Source: Catellatospora vulcania
GTDB taxonomy: Bacteria; Actinomycetota; Actinomycetes; Mycobacteriales; Micromonosporaceae
Direction: 5' to 3'
Length of the DNA stretch: 64,000 nt
Assembly (NCBI RefSeq): GCF_009720385.1
Contig: NZ_WARX01000001.1
Location: 558,001 to 622,000 of the forward strand
Shown here: positions 16,051-23,867 of the stretch, piece after piece
Position numbering within the stretch: position 1 is the first letter of the stretch
Layout: each line of letters begins with the position of its first letter
Made by a program: the position numbers and the translations under genes
Notes under the pieces: model-generated
What the model was told of the DNA's origin: nothing
Databases searched by the model: none
The model's input: the letters and a program-made list of their open reading frames with translations, nothing else

Positions 16051-18807
16051 TCACTCCCGCGCCAGCAGCATCGCCAGGGGCAGTCGGCGCACCGACAGCG
16101 CGGGCAGCACCGCCGCCGCCCCGGCCAGCGCCAGACCGCCCAGGGCGGCCACGGCGCACACCGCGTACGCCGTGGGTGGGATGCCGCCGGCGAGCCGGTC
16201 GAGGAACAGCACTCCGGCGGCGGTCCCCAGGACCGCGCCGACGGCCCCGATCGCCAGGCCCTCGTAGGCGACCAGGCGGATCAGCGGGCCGTCGCCCCAG
16301 CCCGCGGCGCGCAGCGCGGCCAGCTCGGCGGCGCGTTCGCGGACGTTGAGGTAGAGCACGTCGGCCAGGACGAGAGCGGCCAGCGCGAGCGTCACGGCCA
16401 CCGCGACCGTGTCCACGGCACGGACCCGCAGCGACACCGCGTCGCCGAGCAGCGTGCCGGTGACCGCGCCGTGGAACGCCCAGGTGAGGGTCAGCAGCGC
16501 GGTGAACGCGCTCACGCCGAGGGCGACCGCGGTGGTGGCCAGGATCGTGCGGCCCGGTCTGCGCCGGGCGTTGCGCAACGCGGTGGTGAGCACGGTGCGG
16601 CTGGGCCGCGCACCCCGCCGCCGCCGCACGGTCGAGGCCTGCGGGGCCAGCGCCGCGCCGGGGTGGGCGCCGGCCGCCCGGATCGCCGGCACGAGCCCGG
16701 CGAGCAGTGCGAGCAGCAGCGCCAGCGGCGCGGCGGGCAGGCTCTGCGCCAGGGTGATCCGGACTCCGGCGGCCGCGCCGAGCGGCACGCTCAACCCGGC
16801 GGCGGCAAGGCCGGCGGCCAGGCCCACGAGGCCCACTTCGCCGGTGACCAAGGCGGCCAGCCGGTGCCGGGGCCAGCCGACGCAGGCGAGCACCGCCAGC
16901 TCGCGACGGCGGCCGTGCACCGCGGCGGTGGTGGCGTTGGCCAGGAACAGCAGGCAGACCACCAGGATGAGGCCGAACAGCAGCGCACTCTTGCGGTCTA
17001 CCGCCTCGATGATGGCGACGGCCACGCCCTTGCGCGACCACAGCTCCGCCAGCCGCAGCTCAGGGCGGCCGAGTTTGCCCGCGGGCAGCACGACCGTCTG
17101 CGGCTCCAGGGAGGAGCCGACGGTGATGTCGACGTCGAGACCGGTCGCCGCGCCGATCTCCTCCGCGGTGCGGCGGATGCGCTCGCGGGTGACCTCGTCG
17201 AGGGTGTGCACGTCGGAGACCCGTACCCGCACTGCGGAGATCGACTTTTCGGCCGCGTCCCGGCCGAGGATGCCCGGCAGCGCGGCGAGCGAGGTGAGCA
17301 GCAGCGGAGGGGAGACCAGATAACCCTGCGGAGCGCCGGACGGCCGCAGCGGGCGGTCGCGCAGCAGTTCCCGGCTCGCGGCGTCCGCACCCGCGGCCTC
17401 CGGCGCCTGGTACGTCTCCAGCGGCACCCGCCCCAGCGCGGAGTTGCCGTGCAGGCGGCCGGGATCGAAGACGCCCACCGGGTCGGCCGCGATGGTCGCC
17501 TCCTGGCGCATCACCGAGTTCAGCGACCGGAACGTGGTGTCGTTCAGGAACACCGGGAACCTGCCGCCCGACACCTGGTAGAAGCCGGTCCACCGGGTCG
17601 GGTCGGGCGCGCCCGCGACCGGGTTCAGCGAGCCGTCCGGTCCGGTCCGGTACTCGGGCAGCCCGCCCTGCAGGAGCATGTTGAAGGCCACGAGGGCCTC
17701 CCCGTGGAACCGGGACACGTCGCCGCGCAGCGCCACCGCATCGAGCAACCGCTCGCCCCGTGCGGTCACCGTGCTCGCGGCCAGCCGGGTCCGCAGCACG
17801 TCGCCACGGGTGCCGGGCAGGCCGGCCACCGTCGCGTCGGGCACCGTCGAGAAGGCGAGCCGCAGGCTCTCGTCCACGTAGGACTGATCGGCCACCAGCA
17901 CCGGCACGTTCTTGCCCACCTCGGCGGGCCGGGCGGCGTCCGTGCCGGTCAGGTAGCGCCCGGAGACGAGCGCTTCGTCGAGGCCGACGAGCCGTGCCTC
18001 CGCCGCCGGGTCGACGGCGGCGGCGCCGAGCACGGTCCACCAGACGACGGGCACGACCAGCCACTGCTGCGGGCCGACAGTGGTGCCGAGCGGCTCGAAT
18101 CGGCCGTCGGGCAGCAGCCGCACGATGGCGAACCCGGGCGCGCCCTCGCCGGCGTCGCCGTCGCCCGGCTGGGCCACGGAGGTGGTGCAGATGGGCTGCT
18201 TCGTGCCGTCTTCCTGCACCTCCAGCGGTGCGAGCGGGCAGCGGGGATCGTCGGGGCGGCTGGAGCCGTCCGGGTAGCGCAGGGTGCCCCCGTCCTGCTG
18301 CATGTTCTGCGGCGTGAGCAGCGGACGGGTGGTGACGTACACGTAGCTGGGGGCCTTGCGGTAGGACGAGAGCCCGCGGTCGGCCAGGAAGGCCGAGTCG
18401 AGCCGGATCAGCTGCCGGGACTTCGCCCGGTCCACCAGGTCCGTGAGGTCGACGGGGACGTGGCGGAGCACCGCGACGGAGCCGAGGTTCGCGATCGGCG
18501 CGGCCACCTCGATCCCGCGGATCGCCTGGATCGCCCGGTACTGCGCCTGGGTGATGCCGCCGAAGGTGCCCGACAGGTGGTTCGGGCCGACCAGGCCGCG
18601 CTGCTGCTCGATCGCGGTGCGGGCGCCCTTCGGGCGGACCAGGATGTCGTATGCCCCGCGCAGGTTGGCGTCGACGTCCCCGACGATCTGCAGGCGGGCC
18701 GTGTTGACGGTGCCGGTCAGCACGGTGAACCCGGTGGTGGCCAGCAGAACGGCGGTGAACAGGGCGCCCGTGCGCCAGGCGCGGTGGCGCAGTTGCGACC
18801 AGATCAT
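16051..18807 (-). CDS. ABC transporter permease, two FtsX domains with a large extracytoplasmic region
   Basis: A 918-residue permease. An N-terminal helix (about 12-32, following MIWSQLRHRAW) precedes an extracytoplasmic domain of about 500 residues. Two FtsX blocks follow, the first near RKSALLFGLILVVCLLFLA and the second near the C-terminus. ATG 18807 matches the start region of the duplicated pseudogene. No ATPase is adjacent; the one at 14680-15435 is the obvious partner. The promoter carries the same palindrome as the ATPase gene (18834-18852), so both parts should be co-regulated. Export of an antimicrobial peptide, lipid or lipoprotein is plausible but the substrate is unknown. Confidence 0.9.
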   Translation of the reverse strand: MIWSQLRHRAWRTGALFTAVLLATTGFTVLTGTVNTARLQIVGDVDANLRGAYDILVRPKGARTAIEQQRGLVGPNHLSGTFGGITQAQYRAIQAIRGIEVAAPIANLGSVAVLRHVPVDLTDLVDRAKSRQLIRLDSAFLADRGLSSYRKAPSYVYVTTRPLLTPQNMQQDGGTLRYPDGSSRPDDPRCPLAPLEVQEDGTKQPICTTSVAQPGDGDAGEGAPGFAIVRLLPDGRFEPLGTTVGPQQWLVVPVVWWTVLGAAAVDPAAEARLVGLDEALVSGRYLTGTDAARPAEVGKNVPVLVADQSYVDESLRLAFSTVPDATVAGLPGTRGDVLRTRLAASTVTARGERLLDAVALRGDVSRFHGEALVAFNMLLQGGLPEYRTGPDGSLNPVAGAPDPTRWTGFYQVSGGRFPVFLNDTTFRSLNSVMRQEATIAADPVGVFDPGRLHGNSALGRVPLETYQAPEAAGADAASRELLRDRPLRPSGAPQGYLVSPPLLLTSLAALPGILGRDAAEKSISAVRVRVSDVHTLDEVTRERIRRTAEEIGAATGLDVDITVGSSLEPQTVVLPAGKLGRPELRLAELWSRKGVAVAIIEAVDRKSALLFGLILVVCLLFLANATTAAVHGRRRELAVLACVGWPRHRLAALVTGEVGLVGLAAGLAAAGLSVPLGAAAGVRITLAQSLPAAPLALLLALLAGLVPAIRAAGAHPGAALAPQASTVRRRRGARPSRTVLTTALRNARRRPGRTILATTAVALGVSAFTALLTLTWAFHGAVTGTLLGDAVSLRVRAVDTVAVAVTLALAALVLADVLYLNVRERAAELAALRAAGWGDGPLIRLVAYEGLAIGAVGAVLGTAAGVLFLDRLAGGIPPTAYAVCAVAALGGLALAGAAAVLPALSVRRLPLAMLLARE

Positions 18808-18833
18808 GGCAAGCACCCGACCACTGTCAACCC

Positions 18834-18852
18834 TTGCATTGTCACAATGCAA
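18834..18852 (-). promoter_or_regulatory. Perfect 19-bp palindromic operator upstream of the ABC permease
   Basis: TTGCATTGTCACAATGCAA has perfect 9-bp arms around one central base. On the minus strand its TTGCAT half can act as -35 with GACAGT 18 nt downstream as -10. It matches the core of the site at 15453-15471, and both are followed on the other side by a GTGAC(A/G)CAGCTGTGATGTC block. The intergenic region was therefore duplicated with the permease. Confidence 0.75.
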
Positions 18853-18945
18853 GGCGATCCGGCACTCGTGACGCAGCTGTGATGTCCGCTGTGGATCGTG
18901 GCAGCATGGAGGCCGCATTCACGGCTCTCTACGGCGAGGACGGCG

Positions 18946-19518
18946 ATGGCACAGGTGATCGCGCACGTGACGATGTCGCTCGACGGCTACATGGCCGGGC
19001 CGGACGTGGACGTCACGCGCCCGATGGGACGCGGCGGCGAACGGCTGCACCAGTGGATCTTCGACGAGGCGAGCGAGGTGGACGCCGCGGCGGTCCGGCG
19101 GCAGTTCGCGCTGACCGGGGCGGTGCTGCTGGGCCGGCGCACGTTCGACGTCGGGGTGGGCGTCTGGGGTGACACGCCGTACCCGGTGCCCTGTTTCGTG
19201 CTGACCCACCACCCGGCGCCGGACCGGTCCGAACGCAGCGGCACGTTCACCTTCGTGCACACCGGCCTGTTCGCCGCGCTGGACCTGGCCGTCGCGGTGG
19301 CGGGCGAGCGGGCGGTGACACTGATGGGGGCGGACGTCGTCCAGCAGGTGCTGCGCGCCGGCCTGCTCGACGAGATCCACCTGCAGGTCGCGCCGGTGCT
19401 GATGGGCGGCGGCCGTAGGCTTTTCGAGCACCTCGGGACCGACCACATCGCACTCGAACAGCTCGCCGTCGAGCCGTCGCCGCACGTCACGCATCTGCGG
19501 TACCGAGTCGTGAAATAA
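18946..19518 (+). CDS. Dihydrofolate-reductase-fold family protein (RibD C-terminal-like)
   Basis: A 190-residue protein of the DHFR/RibD-C superfamily. It starts MAQVIAHVTMSLDGYMAGPD and includes the nucleotide-binding LLGRRTFD and VTLMGADVVQQVLRAGLLDEIHL segments and the APVLMGGGRRLFE motif. ATG 18946 is chosen because the family begins here. The longer frame starts in the duplicated control region. Members are usually stand-alone reductases of unknown substrate. It is divergent from the ABC permease. Confidence 0.88.
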   Translation: MAQVIAHVTMSLDGYMAGPDVDVTRPMGRGGERLHQWIFDEASEVDAAAVRRQFALTGAVLLGRRTFDVGVGVWGDTPYPVPCFVLTHHPAPDRSERSGTFTFVHTGLFAALDLAVAVAGERAVTLMGADVVQQVLRAGLLDEIHLQVAPVLMGGGRRLFEHLGTDHIALEQLAVEPSPHVTHLRYRVVK

Positions 19519-19567
19519 CAACGCCGGTCACTGGCCCCGGCGCGGCGCAGCGGCTACCTTCGGTCGC

Positions 19568-19840
19568 ATGTCTGCCGGTGAGGTCCTGCTCTGGGTGCTG
19601 CTCGGCTTGGCCGCGCTGGCCATCCTGGCCTTCGTGGGCATCGTGGCGAAGTTCGTGCTGAAGGGCGCCCTGTCGTATGCGCGTCGCAAACCCGCGCAGG
19701 CGGTGGGCTTCTTCGCCGTCCCGGGCAGCCTGGCCACCTTCGTCGCCACCTTCTTCGGGGCGGGCCTGCCGCTGGCCATGGGCCTCGGGATGATCATCGG
19801 GCTGGCCGTATTCCTGCTCGTCGCGATGGAGCTGGGTTAG
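19568..19840 (+). CDS. Small membrane protein (90 aa)
   Basis: A 90-residue protein with an N-terminal hydrophobic helix (about 5-30), a short basic loop (SYARRKPAQ) and a long C-terminal hydrophobic segment that may form two helices (about 45-88). No family is recognised with confidence. TACCTT (19555-19560) lies 7 nt before ATG 19568, so the transcript is probably leaderless. Confidence 0.65.
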   Translation: MSAGEVLLWVLLGLAALAILAFVGIVAKFVLKGALSYARRKPAQAVGFFAVPGSLATFVATFFGAGLPLAMGLGMIIGLAVFLLVAMELG

Positions 19841-19893
19841 CCAGGACACACCGGTGCGGACCGGGGACACCCGCCCGGAAGTGATCTGACGTG

Positions 19894-20054
19894 TATGGTG
19901 GAGAGACAGTTTCTTGTTTGTGGTTGCTTCACCTGCCTGGTTTCAGTACACCGGGATCGGTTCTCCTTCCGGATCGCCGTTGGTTTACCGCTGCTCGAGA
20001 CGGCCCATCCGGGCCTCGCAGCGAGCGTGGCCCATCCGTAAGAGGAGAACAACA
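19894..20054 (+). promoter_or_regulatory. Promoter and long 5' UTR of the cold-shock gene
   Basis: A TATGGT -10-like box (19894-19899) implies a 5' UTR of about 150 nt before the csp start. It is pyrimidine-rich with several short complementary segments. Long structured leaders are usual for cold-shock mRNAs, where they control translation with temperature. The strong AGAGGAGA ribosome site ends 6-7 nt before ATG. No coding frame here looks real. Confidence 0.5.
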
Positions 20055-20258
20055 ATGGCTTCTGGTGTCGTGAAGTGGTTCAACGCCGACAAGGGTTTCG
20101 GCTTCATCACCGTTGACGGCGGTGGCGCGGACGTCTTCGTCCACCACTCGGTCATCCAGCTCGACGGTTTCCGTGAGCTGCGCGAGAACGAGCGCGTCGA
20201 GTTCGAGATCGTGCAGGGCCCGAAGGGCCCGCAGGCCGAGGCCGTACGCCTCGTCTGA
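20055..20258 (+). CDS. csp: Cold-shock domain protein (CspA family)
   Basis: A 67-residue single cold-shock domain. RNP1 is KGFGFI and RNP2 is VFVHH, on the usual [19 protein letters not shown]-terminus. The family binds single-stranded RNA/DNA and melts mRNA secondary structure. The gene is followed by two hairpins and then by a DEAD-box RNA helicase, a functionally matched neighbour. Its base composition is slightly less GC-rich than the surroundings, as is usual for highly expressed csp genes. Confidence 0.97.
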   Translation: MASGVVKWFNADKGFGFITVDGGGADVFVHHSVIQLDGFRELRENERVEFEIVQGPKGPQAEAVRLV

Positions 20259-20264
20259 CCCCCT

Positions 20265-20333
20265 CGCCACGCCCCTGAGCGTGGCGTGACATGCTCTTTG
20301 TCCGGTTCCGCGGCGCGAACGTCGCGGAACCGG
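20265..20333 (+). terminator. Two consecutive hairpins after the cold-shock gene
   Basis: CGCCACGC/GCGTGGCG (20265-20286) is followed by an 11-bp stem, CCGGTTCCGCG/CGCGGAACCGG (20302-20333). CTCTTTG lies between them. The first is a plausible terminator; the second may be a processing site or part of the helicase leader. Confidence 0.55.
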
Positions 20334-20434
20334 ATGCAGTACCCCACCATTTTCGGTTCGTTACCTGTCGACTCTCCCCGGCATCACCGGGTCGAGAGCC
20401 TTCGCGCGGCGTGCCGACAGCGAAAGGCTCCAAT

Positions 20435-21847
20435 TTGACCACCGCAGTACACAATTCGTCGGCTCACCCCGTGCGCCGTCGTCCCCGTCGCCGCCCCACG
20501 CAGACCGGCCAGCAGGCCGTCGCCAAGGCGATCCCCACCCCGACGCCGGTCGCGGCGGAGCCGGAGTTCACCGGCCCGGTGGCGACGAGCTTCACCGAAC
20601 TGCCGCTCCACCCCCTGCTCTCCGGCGTGCTCGCCAAGCAGGGCCTCACCGTGCCGTCGCCGATCCAGGCGCGCACCATCGCCGACGCCGTCGCCGGGCG
20701 CGACGTGCTCGGCCGCGCCCGCACCGGCTCGGGCAAGACGCTCGCCTTCGGGCTGCCGATGCTGACCCGCCTGGCGGGCCGCCGCGCCCGCTCCCGTCAG
20801 CCGCTGGCCCTGGTGCTGGTCCCCACCCGGGAACTCGCCGCCCAGGTCGCCGCAGCGCTGACCCCGTACGCCACCGCGCTGAACCTGCGCACCGTGACCG
20901 TCGTCGGCGGGCTGTCCCTGGGCCGCCAGGGCGATCAGCTGCGTACCGGCGCGGAGATCGTCATCGCCACCCCGGGCCGCCTCAACGACCTGCTCAACCG
21001 TGGCGACTGCAAGCTCGACCAGGTCGACATCACGGTGCTCGACGAGGCCGACCAGATGGCCGACATGGGCTTCCTGCCCCAGGTCACCTCGCTGCTGACG
21101 GCCACCGCGCCGGGCGGCCAGCGGATGCTGTTCTCGGCCACCCTCGACGGCGACGTCGACCGGCTGGTCCGGCGCTTCCTGAACAACCCGGCCCGGCACT
21201 CGGTGGACCCGCCGGCCGGCGCGGTCACCACCATGGAGCACCACCTGCTGCACGTCGACGCCGCCGACAAGGACACGGCCACGGCGCACATCGGGGCCCG
21301 CGACGGCCGGGTGATCATGTTCGTGAAGACCAAGCACCGCGCGGACCGGGTCGCCAGGCGACTGCTGGCCAGCGGCGTCACCGCGGCGGCGCTGCACGGC
21401 GGCAAGTCGCAGCCGCAGCGCACCCGCATCCTCGACCAGTTCAAGTCGGGCCAGGTCAACGCGCTGATCGCCACCGACCTGGCGGCGCGGGGCATCCACA
21501 TCGACGACCTCGACCTGGTCGTCAACTACGACCCGCCGAACGACGCCAAGGACTACCTGCACCGCGGCGGCCGGACCGCCCGCGCCGGGCGCACCGGCAC
21601 GGTCGTCACCCTGGTGGTGGCCGAGGAGCGGCGGGAGACCGCGCGGCTGCTCGCCGCCGCGGGCGTCGCCGCCCGGACCACCGCGATCCGCCCGCACGAC
21701 CAGGAGCTGTCCCGGATCACCGGGGCACGCACCCCGTCGGGCACCCCGGCCGTGCTGCCGACCCCGGCTCCGGCCGCGGCCGCATCCGGCACGGACGAGC
21801 CCGCCCGCCGCTCCACCCGCTCGCGGCGTGGCCGCCGGTCACGCTGA
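20435..21847 (+). CDS. DEAD-box ATP-dependent RNA helicase
   Basis: A 470-residue helicase. All core motifs are present: the Q region (FTELPLHPLLSGVLAKQGLTV), motif I ARTGSGKT, Ia PTRELAAQ, Ib TPGRL, II DEAD, III SAT, V ATDLAARGIH and VI HRGGRTARAGRTG. Motif VI differs slightly from the common HRIGRTGRAG. The N- and C-terminal tails are basic (RRRPRRRP and RSTRSRRGRRSR), suited to RNA binding. TTG 20435 with AAGG 7 nt upstream is preferred. The same frame extends to 20291 through the intergenic hairpin, which is unlikely to be translated. It probably acts in cold-stress RNA remodelling with the adjacent Csp. Confidence 0.93.
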   Translation: MTTAVHNSSAHPVRRRPRRRPTQTGQQAVAKAIPTPTPVAAEPEFTGPVATSFTELPLHPLLSGVLAKQGLTVPSPIQARTIADAVAGRDVLGRARTGSGKTLAFGLPMLTRLAGRRARSRQPLALVLVPTRELAAQVAAALTPYATALNLRTVTVVGGLSLGRQGDQLRTGAEIVIATPGRLNDLLNRGDCKLDQVDITVLDEADQMADMGFLPQVTSLLTATAPGGQRMLFSATLDGDVDRLVRRFLNNPARHSVDPPAGAVTTMEHHLLHVDAADKDTATAHIGARDGRVIMFVKTKHRADRVARRLLASGVTAAALHGGKSQPQRTRILDQFKSGQVNALIATDLAARGIHIDDLDLVVNYDPPNDAKDYLHRGGRTARAGRTGTVVTLVVAEERRETARLLAAAGVAARTTAIRPHDQELSRITGARTPSGTPAVLPTPAPAAAASGTDEPARRSTRSRRGRRSR

Positions 21848-21884
21848 CCGGACCCGCTCGCGGCGACGGAGCCGCTGTGTCATA

Positions 21885-21943
21885 GACGCCGGCCTATCTG
21901 ATCGAGTTTTCGTAGATCGAACTCGATCAGATAGGCCGGCGTC
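21885..21943. terminator. Perfect 24-bp hairpin after the helicase gene
   Basis: The arms 21885-21908 and 21920-21943 are perfectly complementary with an 11-nt loop; outer GTCATA/TATGAC adds further pairing. It is one of the longest perfect hairpins in the window and a likely terminator of the helicase gene. No T-run follows. Confidence 0.65.
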
Positions 21944-22107
21944 GTTGTATGACCAGCCGGCCGACGCGGCGGGACACGACAGGGCGCGGTGGGACGCGGG
22001 CGCGTGTGCGGGGGTGAGGGGTGGGTCGGTTGCGTGTCGTTGTCGGTGTGGCGACGCAGCGTGGTCGCGTTTGGACAGGCCGCCGACCCCTGCGGCACAA
22101 TGGCCGC

Positions 22108-22371
22108 ATGACGCGCTGGCAGTACGCACGGCTCGAATACCGGTCCGCAGGCACCCTGGGCGCGGACCGCTTCATGGACTGGGACGCGGTCTTCCACGGC
22201 CCGGACGGCGTCGAGCGGTGGGGCACCGACGAGCGCTTCGACGACCTGCGCCACCTGAACCGGGCCGGCGAGTCGGGCTGGCAGGCGTACGACCGGGGTT
22301 CGGTGTTCCTGCACACCGAGCCCTACCGGCTGCACGCCGTCACCTACTCGATGCGCCGCCGGGTCGCCTGA
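22108..22371 (+). CDS. Hypothetical small protein (87 aa)
   Basis: An 87-residue soluble protein, MTRWQYARLEYRSAG..., rich in Trp, Tyr and Asp. No family is recognised. ATG 22108 lies 6 nt after CACAAT (22096-22101), the spacing seen for other leaderless genes in this window. The frame shows normal high-GC third-position bias, so it is probably real. Confidence 0.7.
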   Translation: MTRWQYARLEYRSAGTLGADRFMDWDAVFHGPDGVERWGTDERFDDLRHLNRAGESGWQAYDRGSVFLHTEPYRLHAVTYSMRRRVA

Positions 22372-22383
22372 CGGCGACCTAGC

Positions 22384-23157
22384 TCAGGCGGTGCGGCGGC
22401 CCAGGTAGAGCAGGGTCTCCACGGCCAGCGTCACCTTCTCCGGCAGCCGCTGCAGCAGCGCCGTGAACAGCGCCTCGCGGGTCGCCTCGGGCAGGATCCG
22501 GTAGGTCGGCTGGGTCGACAGGTAGGACACGTAGTCGTCGGCCGACAGCGTGCGCTCCCACGTGTAGAGCCGCTCGGTCAGGTCGCCGAACTCCGGCAGC
22601 GCGGCCAGGTCCGGTCCCGGCCAGTACGCCGACAGGTCGGCGCCGTCGGAGGGCTCCTCGTCGATCATCGCGTGCGGGGCGTAACCGGCGTGCACCTCGC
22701 GGACCAGGGCACGCAGGTCGTCGTCGGCGATCCGGTCGAAGTTCCAGAACAGCGCGATCGTGCCACCGGGGGTCAGCGCCGCCGCGGCCCGCCGCCAGCG
22801 CTGCGAGCCGTCGGTCCACTGCCACGCCTGCGCGCAGAACAGCAGGTCGAAGGCGAGGTCGGGCTCGTACTGCTCCCACAGCGCGACCACGATGCGCACC
22901 GAGGAATGCCCGGCCAGCCGCTCGGACAGCAGCGCGGCCATCTTCGGGTCCGGTTCGACCGCGGTGATCTGCAGGCCGCGCGCCGCGAACGCGGTGGACG
23001 CCTTGCCGGTGCCCGCGCCCACCTCCAGCGCCTGCACCCCGATCCCGCTGTACGCGAGCACGTCGTCGACGAGGCCTTCCGGGTATCCGGGACGGATCCG
23101 GTCGAACTCCTCGGCGATCTCGCCGAACATGAGGCCCTGGGCGCGCGCGTCACTCAT
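22384..23157 (-). CDS. Class I SAM-dependent methyltransferase
   Basis: A 257-residue methyltransferase. Motif I is ALEVGAGTGKAS, the acidic motif II is TAVEPDPKMA, and the conserved AQAWQW segment is characteristic of a UbiE/small-molecule methyltransferase subgroup. ATG 23157 is chosen; the longer frame (to 23319) has an N-terminal tail without family character. The substrate is unknown. The gene is convergent with the 87-aa gene. Confidence 0.88.
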   Translation of the reverse strand: MSDARAQGLMFGEIAEEFDRIRPGYPEGLVDDVLAYSGIGVQALEVGAGTGKASTAFAARGLQITAVEPDPKMAALLSERLAGHSSVRIVVALWEQYEPDLAFDLLFCAQAWQWTDGSQRWRRAAAALTPGGTIALFWNFDRIADDDLRALVREVHAGYAPHAMIDEEPSDGADLSAYWPGPDLAALPEFGDLTERLYTWERTLSADDYVSYLSTQPTYRILPEATREALFTALLQRLPEKVTLAVETLLYLGRRTA

Positions 23158-23367
23158 TCGCGAGAGCGTAGTGCCATCGCGGCCGCGGCGACACCCGGGG
23201 GAAATGATCGGACGACCTCGATCGGCCGTCGGAACCCGCTCCGGGCGCCTGGTCCACCCGGCGGACTCTGGCTGGGGCGCGCTGGTGGAAGCCGCGGCCC
23301 GCGCCGTGCAGATCGGCATCGAGTTGCTCGGGCCGCAGGCGCCCGCCGTGCGGGGTACGTCGGCCGG

Positions 23368-23796
23368 CTAGGGCCAGTCGTCGCCCGCGTCGAGCCGGCG
23401 CTGCAGCAGCGTCGCCAGTGGCATCGACTCGCCGTCGCGGGCGCCCCGGCCGACGATCAGCGGCGGGTCGGCGGGCGGGACGTCCGCGCCGACCAGGCGG
23501 GCTCGCAGGGACGAAGGCACGCCGAGCACGTAGTAGCGGCCGTCCTCGGTGATCGCGAGGGTGCGGTTGCGGTGCACGTACCAGCCGCGCAGGTTGGTGC
23601 GGTAGCGGCCGCCGCCGTCGTACGCGAAGGCCGTCAGCGCTGTCGTGCGCAGGCCGCGTGCGGCGGCCTCACGGGCGAACCGGGTCACCAGCTCCATCGC
23701 CTGCGCCGTCTCCGCCGCCCGCCGGCGCTGATCGGCCAGGGCATGCTGCGCCACCGCATGATCGCGCTGTGCGCGCCACTCCGACTGCTCCGCCAC
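23368..23796 (-). CDS. Hypothetical protein with N-terminal coiled coil (142 aa)
   Basis: A 142-residue protein. Residues 1-45 are charged and helical, probably a coiled coil. They precede a beta-rich domain with RTTALTAFAYDGGGRYRTN and GWYVHRNRTLAITEDGRYYVL. No enzymatic motif or known family is recognised. GTG 23796 is the start. It lies alone between the methyltransferase and the first fused sigma gene. Confidence 0.7.
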   Translation of the reverse strand: MAEQSEWRAQRDHAVAQHALADQRRRAAETAQAMELVTRFAREAAARGLRTTALTAFAYDGGGRYRTNLRGWYVHRNRTLAITEDGRYYVLGVPSSLRARLVGADVPPADPPLIVGRGARDGESMPLATLLQRRLDAGDDWP

Positions 23797-23867
23797 AGCC
23801 CGACCCTAACCCGCCCGCCCGGACGGCCGTCAGCCGATCTCCGCCGCGCGGGGCAGCCGTCCAGCGG

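Noticed and set aside
19894-20054. A metabolite riboswitch upstream of the cold-shock gene
   Set aside because: No conserved aptamer pattern was recognised; a structured leader is expected for cold-shock mRNAs without any ligand.
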